From NCBI GenBank assembly GCA_013398015.1, contig VZRR01012411.1, positions 1 through 64,000 on the forward strand: 64,000 bases of DNA, given 5' to 3'. Under the pieces are notes generated by a model. The model made no database searches. It was not told the origin of the DNA and saw nothing but the letters and a program-made list of their open reading frames with translations. The stretch comes from Oreocharis arfaki (lineage: Eukaryota > Chordata > Aves > Passeriformes > Paramythiidae). Made by a program: the position numbers and the translations under genes. Positions 50,311 to 62,989 of the stretch are shown here, piece after piece (position 1 is the first letter of the stretch; every line of letters begins with the position of its first letter).

Positions 50311-52559
50311 GGATTCTGAATTCCAGAAATGTAATATGCGTGTAGGAAATGAAAGTGACTGACTGACGTGAGAGCCAGATTGAGATGGGGATGTCCTGAA
50401 ATTCGGGGCAGCACATCCTCCACTCAGATTATCAAGAGAAACAAACAGGTAAATGATTTTGAGAGAGCATGGGACAAAAATCACAGCAGGGTGGATGAGG
50501 GAGACTGGTAACAACGTTACCATTCCCCTTCTGATCGCCCCGCTGCACAAAGGGAAATGTTCTTCGAAACATCTCAACTGAGAGATTTCAAGACCCACAT
50601 GTAAACATATATGATGTCGAACAACAACAGCATAAAAGACTGAGTGAATAAAATCCGCCCTACAATATCATAGGAAACTGGACAATAGCAGTAATATGTC
50701 AGTGACATATCTTTCAAGATAAAAACTGAAGTTTCAATTAAAAGAAAAAAAAATTAGCTCTGTAATATTTTCAGCCTCGATATAAAGACTCAAAACTTAA
50801 TTTCTAGCTTCTGTCTTGATTTATATAATTGGCTTTTACCTATGGTTTTTCTGCTTCTCCATCATGCAGTTATTCTAAATGTCTTGTGCCAAATGAAATA
50901 AGTTCTTTGCCCAGGTTCACAAAAACAGATTTTCATCATGTTGCAGTTCTTTTAGAAACAGCATGGTTGAGGTTTATTTGATAAAAAATACAGAGTGAAG
51001 GGGACGTCCTCTCTGCTGTTGTCTGATGAGTAATCAAAAATTAATATGATGAAAAATGGCCTTGGCTAATGAAAAAATTTAAATTATGTGATAATATGAA
51101 AGGAAACAGAGACTTAACATCGTGTTTTAATGATCTGATAGGCTTTAGCAGTATAAAAACCTGGAAGATTCTGAACCAGTAATATTAGCTTATCTGCCAA
51201 AAATGTCCCACACATTGTTTTTTACATTGATTTACAAAAATTACGTTAGACACAATACTGTTGCTGCATGCATGTAGTTAAACAAATACCTTTCCTTCCT
51301 TCCATTCTGAAAAATACATCTCTTATACAGAACCATAGAATTATTTAGGTTGGAAAAGACCTCTAAGATCATTGAGTCCTACCATTAACCCAGCACTGCC
51401 ACAGCCACCACTAAACATGTCCCTAAGTGCTGCATCTATATCTTTTAAATACCACCAGGGATGGGAACTTTTGCCCCAAGTGGTCATTCATTTTTACATA
51501 GGAAGGAAGTTTTTTATCTGTCTTAATGTATTGATGATTTTCTATTTTGTATGAGAAAGTTGGTGTCAGGGACATGAGCTTTGCCACCTCCAAGAAAATC
51601 AAACAAATTTGACATATTTAAGCTATCAGAAAATTGCAGTTTGTTCTTGCTAAAGATAGATGGTGTGAAGTTTTGCAGTTAACATTTATAAAGCAACATT
51701 TTGCATTTAAGGAGGAGAGAGCCTACAACAAATCACAACTTGCTCTGTGGCAACTGCAGTGGGTGTTCTGGGCCTGACTTGAGTTTCAGTATCAAAACTG
51801 AAACTGGTAAGATGATTCTTCTCACAAGGACTTCAAGTAGCACAGAGGGCAGCTGGCAGAAAACTGACCTGTAAAACTTATGCATCAGGCCACACACCAA
51901 GGATGAAAACTTGAGCACAAATGGCTAAGGGTCTGTCCCTGTGGACCAGTGTAAGGAGTAATTTTTTGTGCCATTACTCTTGCAACTTTCTGCTGGTTTG
52001 GGCACCCATTGTATGGCACAGACATAGTATAAAAATGACTTGCAGATGGTGGCCATCACGTAGGACTAAAGCCACAGAGAGCTGACAGGGAAGCTAATTT
52101 TTGATGCAGGACTAGAGTTAGATACGACAGGACAGGCAGGCTGTAAGAATGAAGGTAGTGGGTTTATAGCTGGTTTTGAGGTCTTCTCTTTGAAGAAAGG
52201 TATATGTCGGGAGGTTGGCAGTAGCTGATGCAAGGAGATCCGCTGACAGAAACAGGAGAGGAGGGCACAGTGGCTTGAAATGCTAGGTGAGGAGGAAGCT
52301 TAATACGGGTTGGTAAACAAGCCGGGAAAGAACACATATGGAGAGGACAAGGGGAGTAACAAAGTCTGAATTAGTAGCACTCCTAGTTGAAAAACAAAAC
52401 CAACCAACCAAACCAAAGAAAACCTCTACCAAACCCAGGACTTAATGGCGACTAAGTAGAAGGTAAGGACTCTATAGTAGACTTAAGAAAATAAAACCGT
52501 GGGTTGTTGGATGCTGGGGGAAGTCAAGACATCAAGCAAGTGGCTGGGGAATACCCGGG
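50311..52559. other. Intergenic region between CCDC171 and PSIP1 promoters
   Basis: About 2.2 kb of ordinary-composition DNA between the two GC-rich islands. It contains one CR1 3' fragment (51327-51540) and an A/C-rich run at about 52396-52422. No open frame here resembles a protein family. Regulatory elements shared by the two divergent genes could lie here, but none was recognised. Confidence 0.65.
51327..51540 (-). mobile_element. CR1 LINE 3' fragment
   Basis: The plus-strand phrases acagaaccatagaattattt, aggttggaaaagacctctaag and atcattgagtcctaccatta are the complement of a CR1 3' end of the younger avian type. About 210 bp; 5'-truncated. Confidence 0.9.
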
Positions 52560-53274
52560 CAGCTTTGGGGCCGGCAGCAATACGGGATGAGAAGCCCGGG
52601 AAGAGGACATCTCTCTAACAGAGCTCATGTGGCAAGAGACACACAAACGGTCCCGTGCGATAGTCGCACCCGCCGGTTTGCGAAGGAGGATGGCTATCAA
52701 CAACCACACCAGCCGGCCAGGGGCTGGGCAGGGCCCATTCGCCCGGTTACGTAGCTGGCCTCGGCCCAGCTCCCGCCGCCGCGGCCGAAGGCGGCCCCAC
52801 AGCCACGCCGCTGCGCCGGCTCCTCCTCCTCCTCCTCCTGCTCTTTTCTGCCTCCTCGTCCTCCTCCGCTCCCCCCAGCGGCGCCGCGGCCGCCCCGCCC
52901 CCACCGGAGGAGGAACGAACCACTTTTACGACTGCGGCGAGAGGGAGCGAACGAGGCTTTGCCCATTCCTTTCTCCAAGCCTGCTTCGGGTCCGGCGGGC
53001 TCTTTCCTCTCGTGGCTGCTCGCCTTCCCTCAGGCGTGGAGGCGGAAGCCGAGGTGTCTGTCTTAAGGCGGGGGGTGCCGAGTCCCCGCCGGCACTCCGA
53101 AGCTCCCCCGCCGCCCCGGTGCGGCGTGCCGAGTGGTTCCGGCCTGCTGGCGGGAGGAGGCGGCGCGGCCGTGTTTCCCGCGGCGGCGGTGGGTCGGGCG
53201 CAAGCTCGGTTGGTAGCGGGGACCTGCACTACCGCTGGTGAAGTGGCGGGCGGGCGGGCGAGCTGGCTGGCTGC

Positions 53275-53430
53275 GGGGAGAGAGGGAGAGGAAGGGGGGG
53301 TGAGGGGGAAGAGGGAGAGAGAGGGGGAAAAAAGGAATGGAGGGATGGATGGAGGAGAGGAGGGCGGGCGGAGTTTCTTTTCCGCGCGCCCCCTCTTTCC
53401 TCCCCCCCCCCCCACCCCCACCCCCCCCGG
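53275..53430. repeat. Purine tract followed by C-run in PSIP1 promoter
   Basis: Bases 53275-53363 are almost pure G and A on the plus strand (gggagagagggagagg type, a few T interruptions). Bases 53399-53428 are almost pure C (runs of 12, 5 and 8 C broken by A). Such tracts can form triplex or G-quadruplex structures and often stop sequencing, which fits the gap that begins 19 bases later. Confidence 0.85.
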
Positions 53431-53448
53431 CCGCGGTTCCGCGTGGGT

Positions 53449-53595
53449 NNNNNNNNNNNNNNNNNNNNNNNNNNNNNNNNNNNNNNNNNNNNNNNNNNNN
53501 NNNNNNNNNNNNNNNNNNNNNNNNNNNNNNNNNNNNNNNNNNNNNNNNNNNNNNNNNNNNNNNNNNNNNNNNNNNNNNNNNNNNNNNNNNNNNNN
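53449..53595. other. Assembly gap (147 N)
   Basis: A run of 147 undetermined bases sits in the PSIP1 promoter island, directly after a purine tract and a C-rich run. The 5' untranslated exon or the transcription start of PSIP1 may be in or beside it. The real length is unknown. Confidence 1.
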
Positions 53596-53875
53596 TGCTC
53601 GCAGGCGGGAGCTGAGGCTGTGGAGTGCTCAGGGGGTCTCTCTGCAGGGGTGAAGGGCGGGCAAGGCGCAGCGCGCCCCAGCTAGGGGCCGCCCGCCCTT
53701 GCTGACGTGCCCTCTTGTCTTGCCCTTGTCTGCGCTCCCCCGCCCCGATGTGTTTATCCCTGCAGCGAGCGGCACCTCGTGTGGCTGGCAGTGCCTCGGT
53801 GGTTGCTGGAAGCGCAGAGCCCTTCCTTCCCCTCAGCCCGGCTCGCCTGGCGGCAGCAGGGCGTCACGTTTCTGA

Positions 53876-54910
<1,035 letters not shown>

Positions 54911-54987
54911 GTGGATGAAGTTCCTGATGGGGCAGTAAAACCTCCTATGAATAAAATGCCTATTTTCTTTTTTGGCACCCATGAGAC
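54911..54987 (+). CDS. PSIP1: PSIP1 second coding exon (PWWP residues 25-50)
   Basis: The acceptor is tttttcttag/GTG and the donor GAGAC/gtaagt; 77 nt, phase 0 to phase 2. The peptide is VDEVPDGAVKPPMNKMPIFF followed by FGTHE and a split Thr. Phe44, the third aromatic-cage residue, is present, as is the FFFGTHET core strand. It differs from human only at a couple of positions in PPxNKxP (Met for Thr37 and Met for Leu40). Confidence 0.97.
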
Positions 54988-57900
54988 GTAAGTCCTTTAT
55001 ATTTCAGGGTTGTATCTTTTTCATTTTAAAATGCTGTGTCAAAAAATTATCTTCTGTGAATGTTTCATGCTATTGAACTTATTAGCGCATTTTACTAAAT
55101 TGATCTCTTTTATCAAGATGCGCTTCTCCAACATTTGCTTAAGCTGTTCAAGTGAATGGTAGACCATGACCATAACCATGACATGTACATTTTGCTCATC
55201 AGAAGAAAAAATTGTACCCGCCGTGATATGGCTGATTGGTTTTTCTTTTTTCTGTAATGAGTTGTAATTATAGTCTTGTATATTCTCAAAATTCTCAGTG
55301 CTGTATTCTCAAAGGAAGTGAAATAGGCAAAATTTGAGAAACAGACAGATAATCATGTACTGGGGTTGTTTTTGTTGTTTGTTTTTTTGGTTTTTTCTGG
55401 GGAAGTTTTGGGTTGTGGGTGATGTTATTTTTATGAGATCTGGAGAGAGATGAGGAAGTGAAGTGAACTTCATACCTATCCATCTACAAAATACTGATCT
55501 TAGGGTACTTTGAAAAGTGTTTTGCAGTGATACAATATTTGCTTTGAGAGACTGTGTATCTTCCACTGATGAATTTACTAGAAAATATCCTGAGGTTTAT
55601 GCAGTTCTGTCTTTTTGAAAATTAGTGTGTTACTTTATAGCATTACTAGTTGGGTTAGTGTAGCTTTAAGGCATCATCAGATTCAGTGCTCCATTTGTTG
55701 TTTGAGTTGTTAAAAGAAGCCCAAGCAATTAAAACCCAAATTGGTGTGCTTTTAATTCTTTTGGGGTTTTTAAATAAAATGTCAGATTGAAGTTGTATGC
55801 ACAAGTTCTCCAATTCTCACATTTTGTGGAAAGACCTTGCTTTTTTTCATCTTCTTAAGTCTTATGAAGTTGCTTTAATCTGGTACTTTGCACCTGTCTT
55901 TTAGTAAGCCTTGCTAAGACAAGATACATTGCCCTGTTGGATAAAAGAGTAAGCATCCCCTACTCTTGGCATTACTTATTAGTACTTTTTTTTTTTAAAA
56001 AGCGATTTCTGTTGTGAAAAAGATTTCTATATGCTTTGCCCATGTATTTTTTTCTTTTTAGCTGATCTTATCTTTCAATAAATCTTTCAGTGACTGAATT
56101 TTTTTAGTTTGGTTGCGGTTTTTCTGTGTGTGTAATTTTGGGGATAAAGAGGGAGTTCCTAGAATTCGATTCAAAGTTGCAAGGTTTGTCTTGTCCATTG
56201 TTTTAATTATGATTTTAAATATGTTAGGTTACCTTTTTTTTTTTTTAATTTTTTTCACACAACTGAACTTTGGCAGCTGCAATGCAGTACTGCTTTGATT
56301 CTGCCATTGGTAAAGTGTGTGTCATTCTGGATTGCACTGGAGTTTTGTGCAGTTGTAAATAAGTTCAGGAATGCAGGTTGAATGTAAGGGAGATAGAAAT
56401 AACTCCTTACCTAAAGCTTTAAAAATACCTGTGCAAGTTTTGAGAAGTTTTATGTCCTACTTCAGATATAGCTTGGGGCTCCTAAGAGATGTTTGGATTT
56501 GAAATGTTTGGTGATTGGGGGCTTTTTTATAGTTTGCATGAGTAATTTGAAATGTCTGTTCCTCATTCTAATGTAGTTACAAAATAAAGTTTTGCTGCAA
56601 TCTGGTTTTTGCTAGGCTCTGCGTTCCAGGTTACTACATTTCAGAAATCCATAGAATACAAGAGAAACTTCTTGCCTCTATTTCACACACATTGCCGTGT
56701 ACAGGGTGTTCCATGACCCAGCCGCCTCCTGGTGTTAGTTAAGCATGTTGCTTATCTTAAGCTCTGTAGCGTGGTAACAGGTGAAACTTTGCTAATTCGT
56801 GGTCTCACTTATTCCTTACAGCAGATACCTGTAACTAACAATAGGAAGGAACAGATCAGGTGACAAAGGAGGCTGATGTTCCATGGCATGTAATTTTCTT
56901 TAGGTGTTTAGTTGTAAACAGTGACTTCAGTGATCTGTCTGTAATCATGTAGAGTTAACAATTTCTTACACTTTTTTCATCGGAATTAAAATAAATTTGG
57001 TAAACTTGTTCAGTGCTGTGCTTCTCACAGTTAAGACTTACACATCTGTGTGAAATTAAACACTGTACCTTCAGCATTTTAGTAAGCTGTATATGTACAG
57101 TCTGTCTTTCTGTAAGTACTGGCAACTCTGAAAACCCACATAATCAGTTTATCATGCTAAAAAGTCCTGTGTAAAGGGTGGTGTTTTGAGGCTGTGTGGA
57201 TGTTACAGCAGGAAAAAGGAACCATGGGGAAAAGGAAAGCAAGACTGGCTTGGGAATAATTCTTACTTGTCTTTTAGAAATAATATTCAGGTTATGAAAT
57301 TACTGTAAATAAGTATTAACCTGTACTATGCAGTTTTTTGTTTTCTCTTAAGTTTTGTAAAAAAACCCAACTGAATGTGTTACTACGTGGGGAGAGTAAT
57401 AAAATGAATGCAGGATTTATCCAAACTTTATTTGGATATGTTGTGGCAGTAGATCATATCAGTACAAATTTTGTTTGGTCACAGACAAACAGGTCACACT
57501 GAACTCTAGTTTCTGGATTTTATGTATTAGGGTAATCTCTTTTCATTCAGTTTTGCTTGTTCCTTTTTCTTTTTTGGTACATGGGGATTAAACTGCAGCA
57601 GCCTAATAAGCTTCATAACCTTTTCACAGTTCTCGGGTGTTTTTCAGTGCCTGACAATATGGGCCAAGGCTTAGAGACTCTGGAAAAATGCTTCCTTTCA
57701 GAGAATAGGGAAGAACACAGGCAATGTTTTTCCTGTTTTTGTCTCTCCCAGTTGCTCTGTCTCCCTCTCCATCTTTTTGGTTTGTGTAAATAAGCTTTGC
57801 CAGGTGCATGTTTCCTACACTGGCTGAATCCTCTCTGACTATCTCTTGCCAGGAGGTGGGTGATTTCCAGTCTAATCTGACAATGGCTTGCTTTATACTT

Positions 57901-59133
57901 GGTGCACACAGATGAGTGTTTACTGCTGGAGTCAAAGATGCTTAAGCTTTCCATGAGATGCTGTTTTTTCTTTTTTTTCCTCTTCTTTTAGTGGTGTGTA
58001 AGTCTGAAGTAGCTGCTTTTTTGTTAAGGATAATGAAGGAAATGGTGGAGTGGATCTTAGAAGTGTCTGTTTACCATGAGCTGGTACTTTAGAAAGCAAG
58101 TATGTGCAACTTTTCAGATAGTTGGATGTAATATATGTGCAATAACACAGAGTCATGTCTAGGCATGGATTGAAACTGAGACTGTACAACTAAAATGTGG
58201 TCTTTTTCTGTTAGGACCATATAGATTGGTACAGTGAAATCCTAACTTCGGAAGGCCGTGAAAGTAGAGCAGAAATGAAATAGTCTTTGATGTTCTTCAG
58301 CATAAACCATAATACTGCTTCTCAGTAACATGGTACCTCATTTTCCCAAGTCTTAACTTGGAGATGCTAGTAGCAAATATTGTGACTTTGTCATATGAGA
58401 AAAGCCTAATAGGTAAAAGCTTTAGTTTGACAGGTTACAGTAGGGATAGGAGTGGTTTTTGTTTGTCTGGAAAAGATACACAGGCAGCATCAAGACTGTT
58501 CGAAGGGTATCTTAAAAATAAAATAATTGTCCTATTTACTTCATCAAGAAAATGACTGGGAGAGAAGCTTAAAATAAAAAAGTCGTTATTGTTTAAATTT
58601 CATAAATCAAGTTGTGATGTCCTGTTGTCAGACGCTGAAAAACTACTGAATTAGTGCTGAATTAATTACATCTTTACATAGCATTCTTAAAAAGATGGGT
58701 GCAGTCAGTGTGTTTAGGTGGTGCTTTTACACATCCAGCACAATAAAAATATTGAAAAATGCTTTATTCTTAACGTTTAAGCATGATTTCCTTTTGTAAG
58801 GAAGCCATTGCTCTTTATGTTTGTTTGAAAGCTACTTAGTTTTTAATTCGTCCCATTCACAATAGCTGGTTGACTTGTTAGCTTCAATCTTAAGACGCAG
58901 CATCGAGCATTTCTTGCCAAGATATGCAATGCTCTGTGAAAGAGGGAAGTCTCTCTATGTGGTGGTAGAAATGGAAACCTTGGGCTGTTGCAGGCCAAAG
59001 TTTAGAAGACTAAGGACTCTGGCAGAATAGTTGTTACAGTAGTAGTGAATTTAGTCTTCAGTAACACATGGTGCTTACTTCTTTGAAAAGAGTAACCAAT
59101 TAAAATGTGAATTTTGTTCTTTCTTTCCTTAAG
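54988..59133. other. PSIP1: PSIP1 intron 2
   Basis: A 4.1-kb T-rich intron without any recognised transposon, in contrast to the CR1-rich CCDC171 introns. It has T/G low-complexity DNA at about 55366-55400. Overlapping open frames of about 100 codons on the minus strand at 57613-57954 have no family resemblance. Confidence 0.75.
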
Positions 59134-59272
59134 GGCATTTTTGGGACCAAAGGACATATTCCCTTACTCAGAAAATAAAGATAAATATGGCAAACCAAAT
59201 AAAAGAAAGGGTTTTAATGAAGGGTTGTGGGAAATTGACAATAATCCCAAAGTGAAATTCTCTCATCAGCAG
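59134..59272 (+). CDS. PSIP1: PSIP1 third coding exon (PWWP residues 50-96)
   Basis: The acceptor is ttctttccttaag/GGC and the donor CATCAGCAG/gtaagc; 139 nt, phase 2 to phase 0. The peptide contains AFLGPKDIFPYSENKDKYGK, PNKRKGFNEGLWEIDNNP and KVKFSHQQ. This is the C-terminal helix region of the PWWP domain with the basic KYGKPNKRKG surface that contacts nucleosomal DNA. The intron ahead is 4.1 kb. The following coding exon (start of the charged linker) was not found before 64000, so intron 3 is at least 4.7 kb. Confidence 0.97.
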
Positions 59273-60814
59273 GTAAGCTGTGCAGACTCTACAAGTCTTT
59301 GTTGCTTTGGGGGGAGGAGGGGAAAGGCAATAAGTGTTTTCCTGACACAGGGGAATGACTTATTGCTCCTATTTAACTGCAGGTTAGACAAAATTTCATA
59401 TATTCTTCAAATTTTAGGTACAGTTTATTGTTGGTGTCTAGTATCGATAGCATAAAAAGAGATGGAGGTTGTTTAACTGGAGATACATACATACTTAAAA
59501 TATATATATTCCTGAAATACTTACCTTTGTAACTGTGCGACTGTGCTTGAAAAGTGGTGGGTTTTTGGAGTCTGAGTCACTCTACCCTCCGTGTTCTAGA
59601 ACCAAAACCTATGCCCAAAAGTATCTTGTAAGATTTCGGTACATGCTTTCTTAGTGTGCAGTATTTTTATTCTAGCAGTTGGAAGCAATGTGATGTTTGC
59701 CTTTTAGCCCTGTCACATGACTTGATTCAACTTTGGTCTATCAGTAGTTCCTCGTTTCTTGCCCTTTTTATAAGACTTTCAAGCTTAAACCAGAACTATG
59801 CAGTGCTACCCGTAAAAGGACCCAAATTTAATATGAAGACAAAGAAATTCTCTTGCTCATTTTGTCTTTGCTTGCTTTGGACATTCTGTAAGCTTTTGGT
59901 TTTGTTATGTATGCTGAATGTATACTGACCTTGGCTACATTGGGTCTTCTAGGCAATGCTGCAGTAATAATAAAAAGAATTGCTGTCTTCTGTTTTTATT
60001 TGCTACTCTTACACAACATGCAAGGTTGCCATTTCAGCACCAATTAATTCATAAGGTATCCCAAGTTACCGTGTTTCTAGTTTTAAAGAGAACATGGATA
60101 AAGATGTACAGAGTTTCTGAAGTATTGTCAGAAGGTGATGTATGACAGGTGTACGCTTTCTTCTTTGGGGTATGCAGAGATGCTGATCCTCATATCACAT
60201 TGGGAAGGACTGTAGTAATAAGAAACAGATTCTTTCTGCTACTGTAAGATACAAATTGATACACCTTTTCACTGTCCTTATTGTGGCAATTGAAAAGAGA
60301 TGCTCTGTGGATGGCTGAGGCAGTTATGAACTATAACTTGCATGTTACCAGTCATTTTAACTAGGTTAAAATCTAGGTATAAATAATCAACCGTAAAAAG
60401 TTTGTCTAATACTTTGTTTCACTGCAGAAATCAGTCACTTCAGTTAAGCAGGGCTTTCAATAGCATCTGAGACATTCCTAGATACATCTCCTATTGGAAA
60501 AAGGCAGCAAACATGTTGCCAAGAGATAGGTGCAGACCGTTTTCTTAGTACAGCAGCTTTTCTGCAAGATAGTCCTTTTACCTTTTGAGTTCCGTTTAGG
60601 TTCTTCAGCTTCAGCAGCAGCACTTTCCACACTGTCTTTCTTGGTCAGGTTCTGTCTAGAGCCATTGGGTTGTTCTTTGCAATTTTTTCCCAATTTCTTT
60701 ACTGAAAGGAAAGAAAAAGCTTTTTGTTCCACAGGTCATGTTTAAAACCTGTTCCTCTAAGTGAGTGTTAAAATTAAGGAAGGAAGAAATTTTTCTTAGT
60801 AGGGGTGTTTTAAC

Positions 60815-61290
60815 TGGAGTCCTGCATCCAGTTCTGGGCTACTCAATACAAATTGAGGAGCATGAACATACTGGACAGAGAGACCCATGAAGGGCCATGA
60901 ACGTGAGGGACTGGAGCTTTTATGCTGTGAGGCAAGGCTCAGAGAGCTGGGGTTGCTCAGCCCTGGTGAACTTAATGGAATCTCCTCAGTTTGTACAAAT
61001 ATGTGAAGCAAGGGTGCAAAGAGACTGGTTCTGACCCTTTTGGGGGGTTTCCAGTGACAGGACCAGATGCAAAGAGCACAAACTGAAACACAGGAGGTTC
61101 TCTCTGATTATAATAGGAAGATTTTTTTTCTCTTGTGAGGGTCACAGAACACTGCTACGTGTTGCTCAGTGAGGCTGTGGAGTCTTCGTTCTTGGAGATA
61201 CCTAGAAGTCATCTGGGCGTGGTCCTGGTCAGCCAGCTGTGGGTTTCTCTGCTTGAGCAGGAGGGTTGGATCAGTTTGAATTACAGAAAG
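60815..61290 (+). mobile_element. CR1 LINE 3' fragment
   Basis: The phrases ctgcatccagttctgggcta, gaggcaaggctcagagagctg, aaactgaaacacaggaggttc and gcaggagggttggatcag follow the order of the CR1 3' kilobase. Several deletions shorten it. The terminal tail repeats are not clear. Confidence 0.85.
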
Positions 61291-62125
61291 AATGAAGTAA
61301 TATGGTAGATTCATGCAAATTTTCTTCTGAATTTGCCCTTTAACTTTAGAAGGCTTTCCTTCTGATAGTCTTCTCCTTCTACCCTGTGCTAGGCATTATT
61401 AAAAGCAAGTTTTACTTGGAGCAAATCAAGCCTTTTAGCCAGCTTTTGTTTTTACCTATGGGTAGTCCTTGTTGGTGCTAATGGAGTACTTCTGCAAAAG
61501 GCTTTCTAGATGGGACATCTTATAAAATAAAATAGGACACAGTGAGTGTTACTTAACCTGAAATAAAGCTGCCAGTAAGGATCTACTTAGATTGATTGAC
61601 CTGACATTTTCAGAGATGCTTGAAAGAAGCAATCGTACATCTTTCATGGGCTTTTTTTTCAAAGCACTTCCTTTTGAGTTTAGTTCCTGAAGTATGATGT
61701 CACTGTTATGCCAAAGATCATAGAGGAGATGGAGGAACTTCCCACTCTTCCAACAACAAAAAAACTGTAGTATGATAGTTGGTTTTTGGTTTGTTTTCAG
61801 TTTTTTTTGCTTGTGTGCTGACATGAGCCTTCTCTTTTCAGTACTTCACACAATAGCATACAATTCACGGTGCTGAGACTTCAGAGGCATCTTATTTCAT
61901 ATTGTTGTTAGTTCCCGTGGTTGCAGCTTTCCTGTTCACAAGGATGTTGCCATACTAGCCTCTTGTCAAAGCTGGGGAAACATGTGCATATACTTCCAGC
62001 CTCTAATAAGGGAAGGATGCTTTTATGCTTAGTGAGTCTCTGTGGCTGTCATTTAACAGCTAGGGTTTTTTTGAGGGGTAGGACTTTTGGATATTTTAGT
62101 CAGGGAAGGAGAGGATGTTTAAGTG

Positions 62126-62397
62126 TGTAATGTCCTGGTTTTCCTTGGGGTAGAGGTAATTTTCTTCTTAGTAGCTGGTGCAGTGCTATGTTTTGTATTT
62201 AGTATGAGAATCCTGTTGACAACACTGTTTTACTTTTTACTAAGTAATGTTTTCCTTGGTTTAGAGTAAACATTATTTAGCAACAACTGAAAAATCTGTG
62301 AGTTTTGAATATGATTCTCATACTAAATCCAAAACACAGCACTGTACGAACTATGAAGAAGAGAATTACCTCTGTCTCAGCTGAACCTGGGACTACA
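62126..62397. repeat. 272-bp palindrome of two inverted LTR 5' ends
   Basis: The left arm begins tgtaatgtcctggtttt (62126) and runs through tttagtatgagaatc and ttttactaagtaatg. The right arm is its reverse complement, ending ggttcagctgagac on the minus strand and gactaca at 62397. The arms pair almost to the centre (about 62250-62262, ttccttggtttagag). Each arm matches the first 130 or so bases of an avian LTR recalled to start TGT.ATGTCCTGGTTTC. The arms differ at a modest number of sites. No target-site duplication was seen. Confidence 0.8.
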
Positions 62398-62989
62398 GGG
62401 GGGTTTATGGGGAAGCTGGTATTTGTTTTAGGGGTAGCAGAGTGCTTAAAATCAGTTTCTGAGGCTCCACCATCTTTGCCAAAAAGGAGTATGCTATAGG
62501 CAACAAAACATTCACATCAGGGAATTTGGTGCGGTTTAGTCAGTTGACAAATGCTTTTTGTGACTCCTGATAACAACAAACAAAGAGAAAAAGAGTTGGA
62601 GAAACATGCTTCCTTCCAGCCATCTCTGCTCTTGCTTTGCTGGTCCCCGGTGTCCTCTCTGCACGATACAGTGTGTCCCCAGGGTAAGACGGTGGTGTAG
62701 GAGAAAGTAGGGTGTGAAGTGGTTACTTTGTTTTTACTGTTCTTCTTTCAGCAGCAGTGGTGTGGGCTTCTCCATGGCCTGCAGCCCTTCCCTGACATGT
62801 ACCTTCTTTCTGCCTTCTGCCAGTGCTTGATGTTAAGGGAACTTCCATGTCTGACCATCCAGGAGCCACTGTGACAGTCAAACTCGCCACCACCTGAGCT
62901 GGGGCTGAGGGCCTTTGCAGCAGACAGCTCCAGTGATCCCATTAGATGCCCTGCTGACTGCCTGCACACACGACACTCACATAGACAAG

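Noticed and set aside
49967..50598. Open frames of 110-140 codons on both strands in the CCDC171 island
   Set aside because: Same composition artefact; none has a family resemblance and they overlap in all frames.
52524..53653. Long overlapping open frames on both strands in the PSIP1 CpG island
   Set aside because: The frames are open because stop codons are rare in GC-rich DNA. Translations are low-complexity Arg/Pro/Gly/Ala, and one runs through the assembly gap.
57613..57954. Two overlapping minus-strand frames of 103 and 113 codons in PSIP1 intron 2
   Set aside because: No recognised family, no convincing acceptor and donor pair, and two frames open over the same bases suggest chance.
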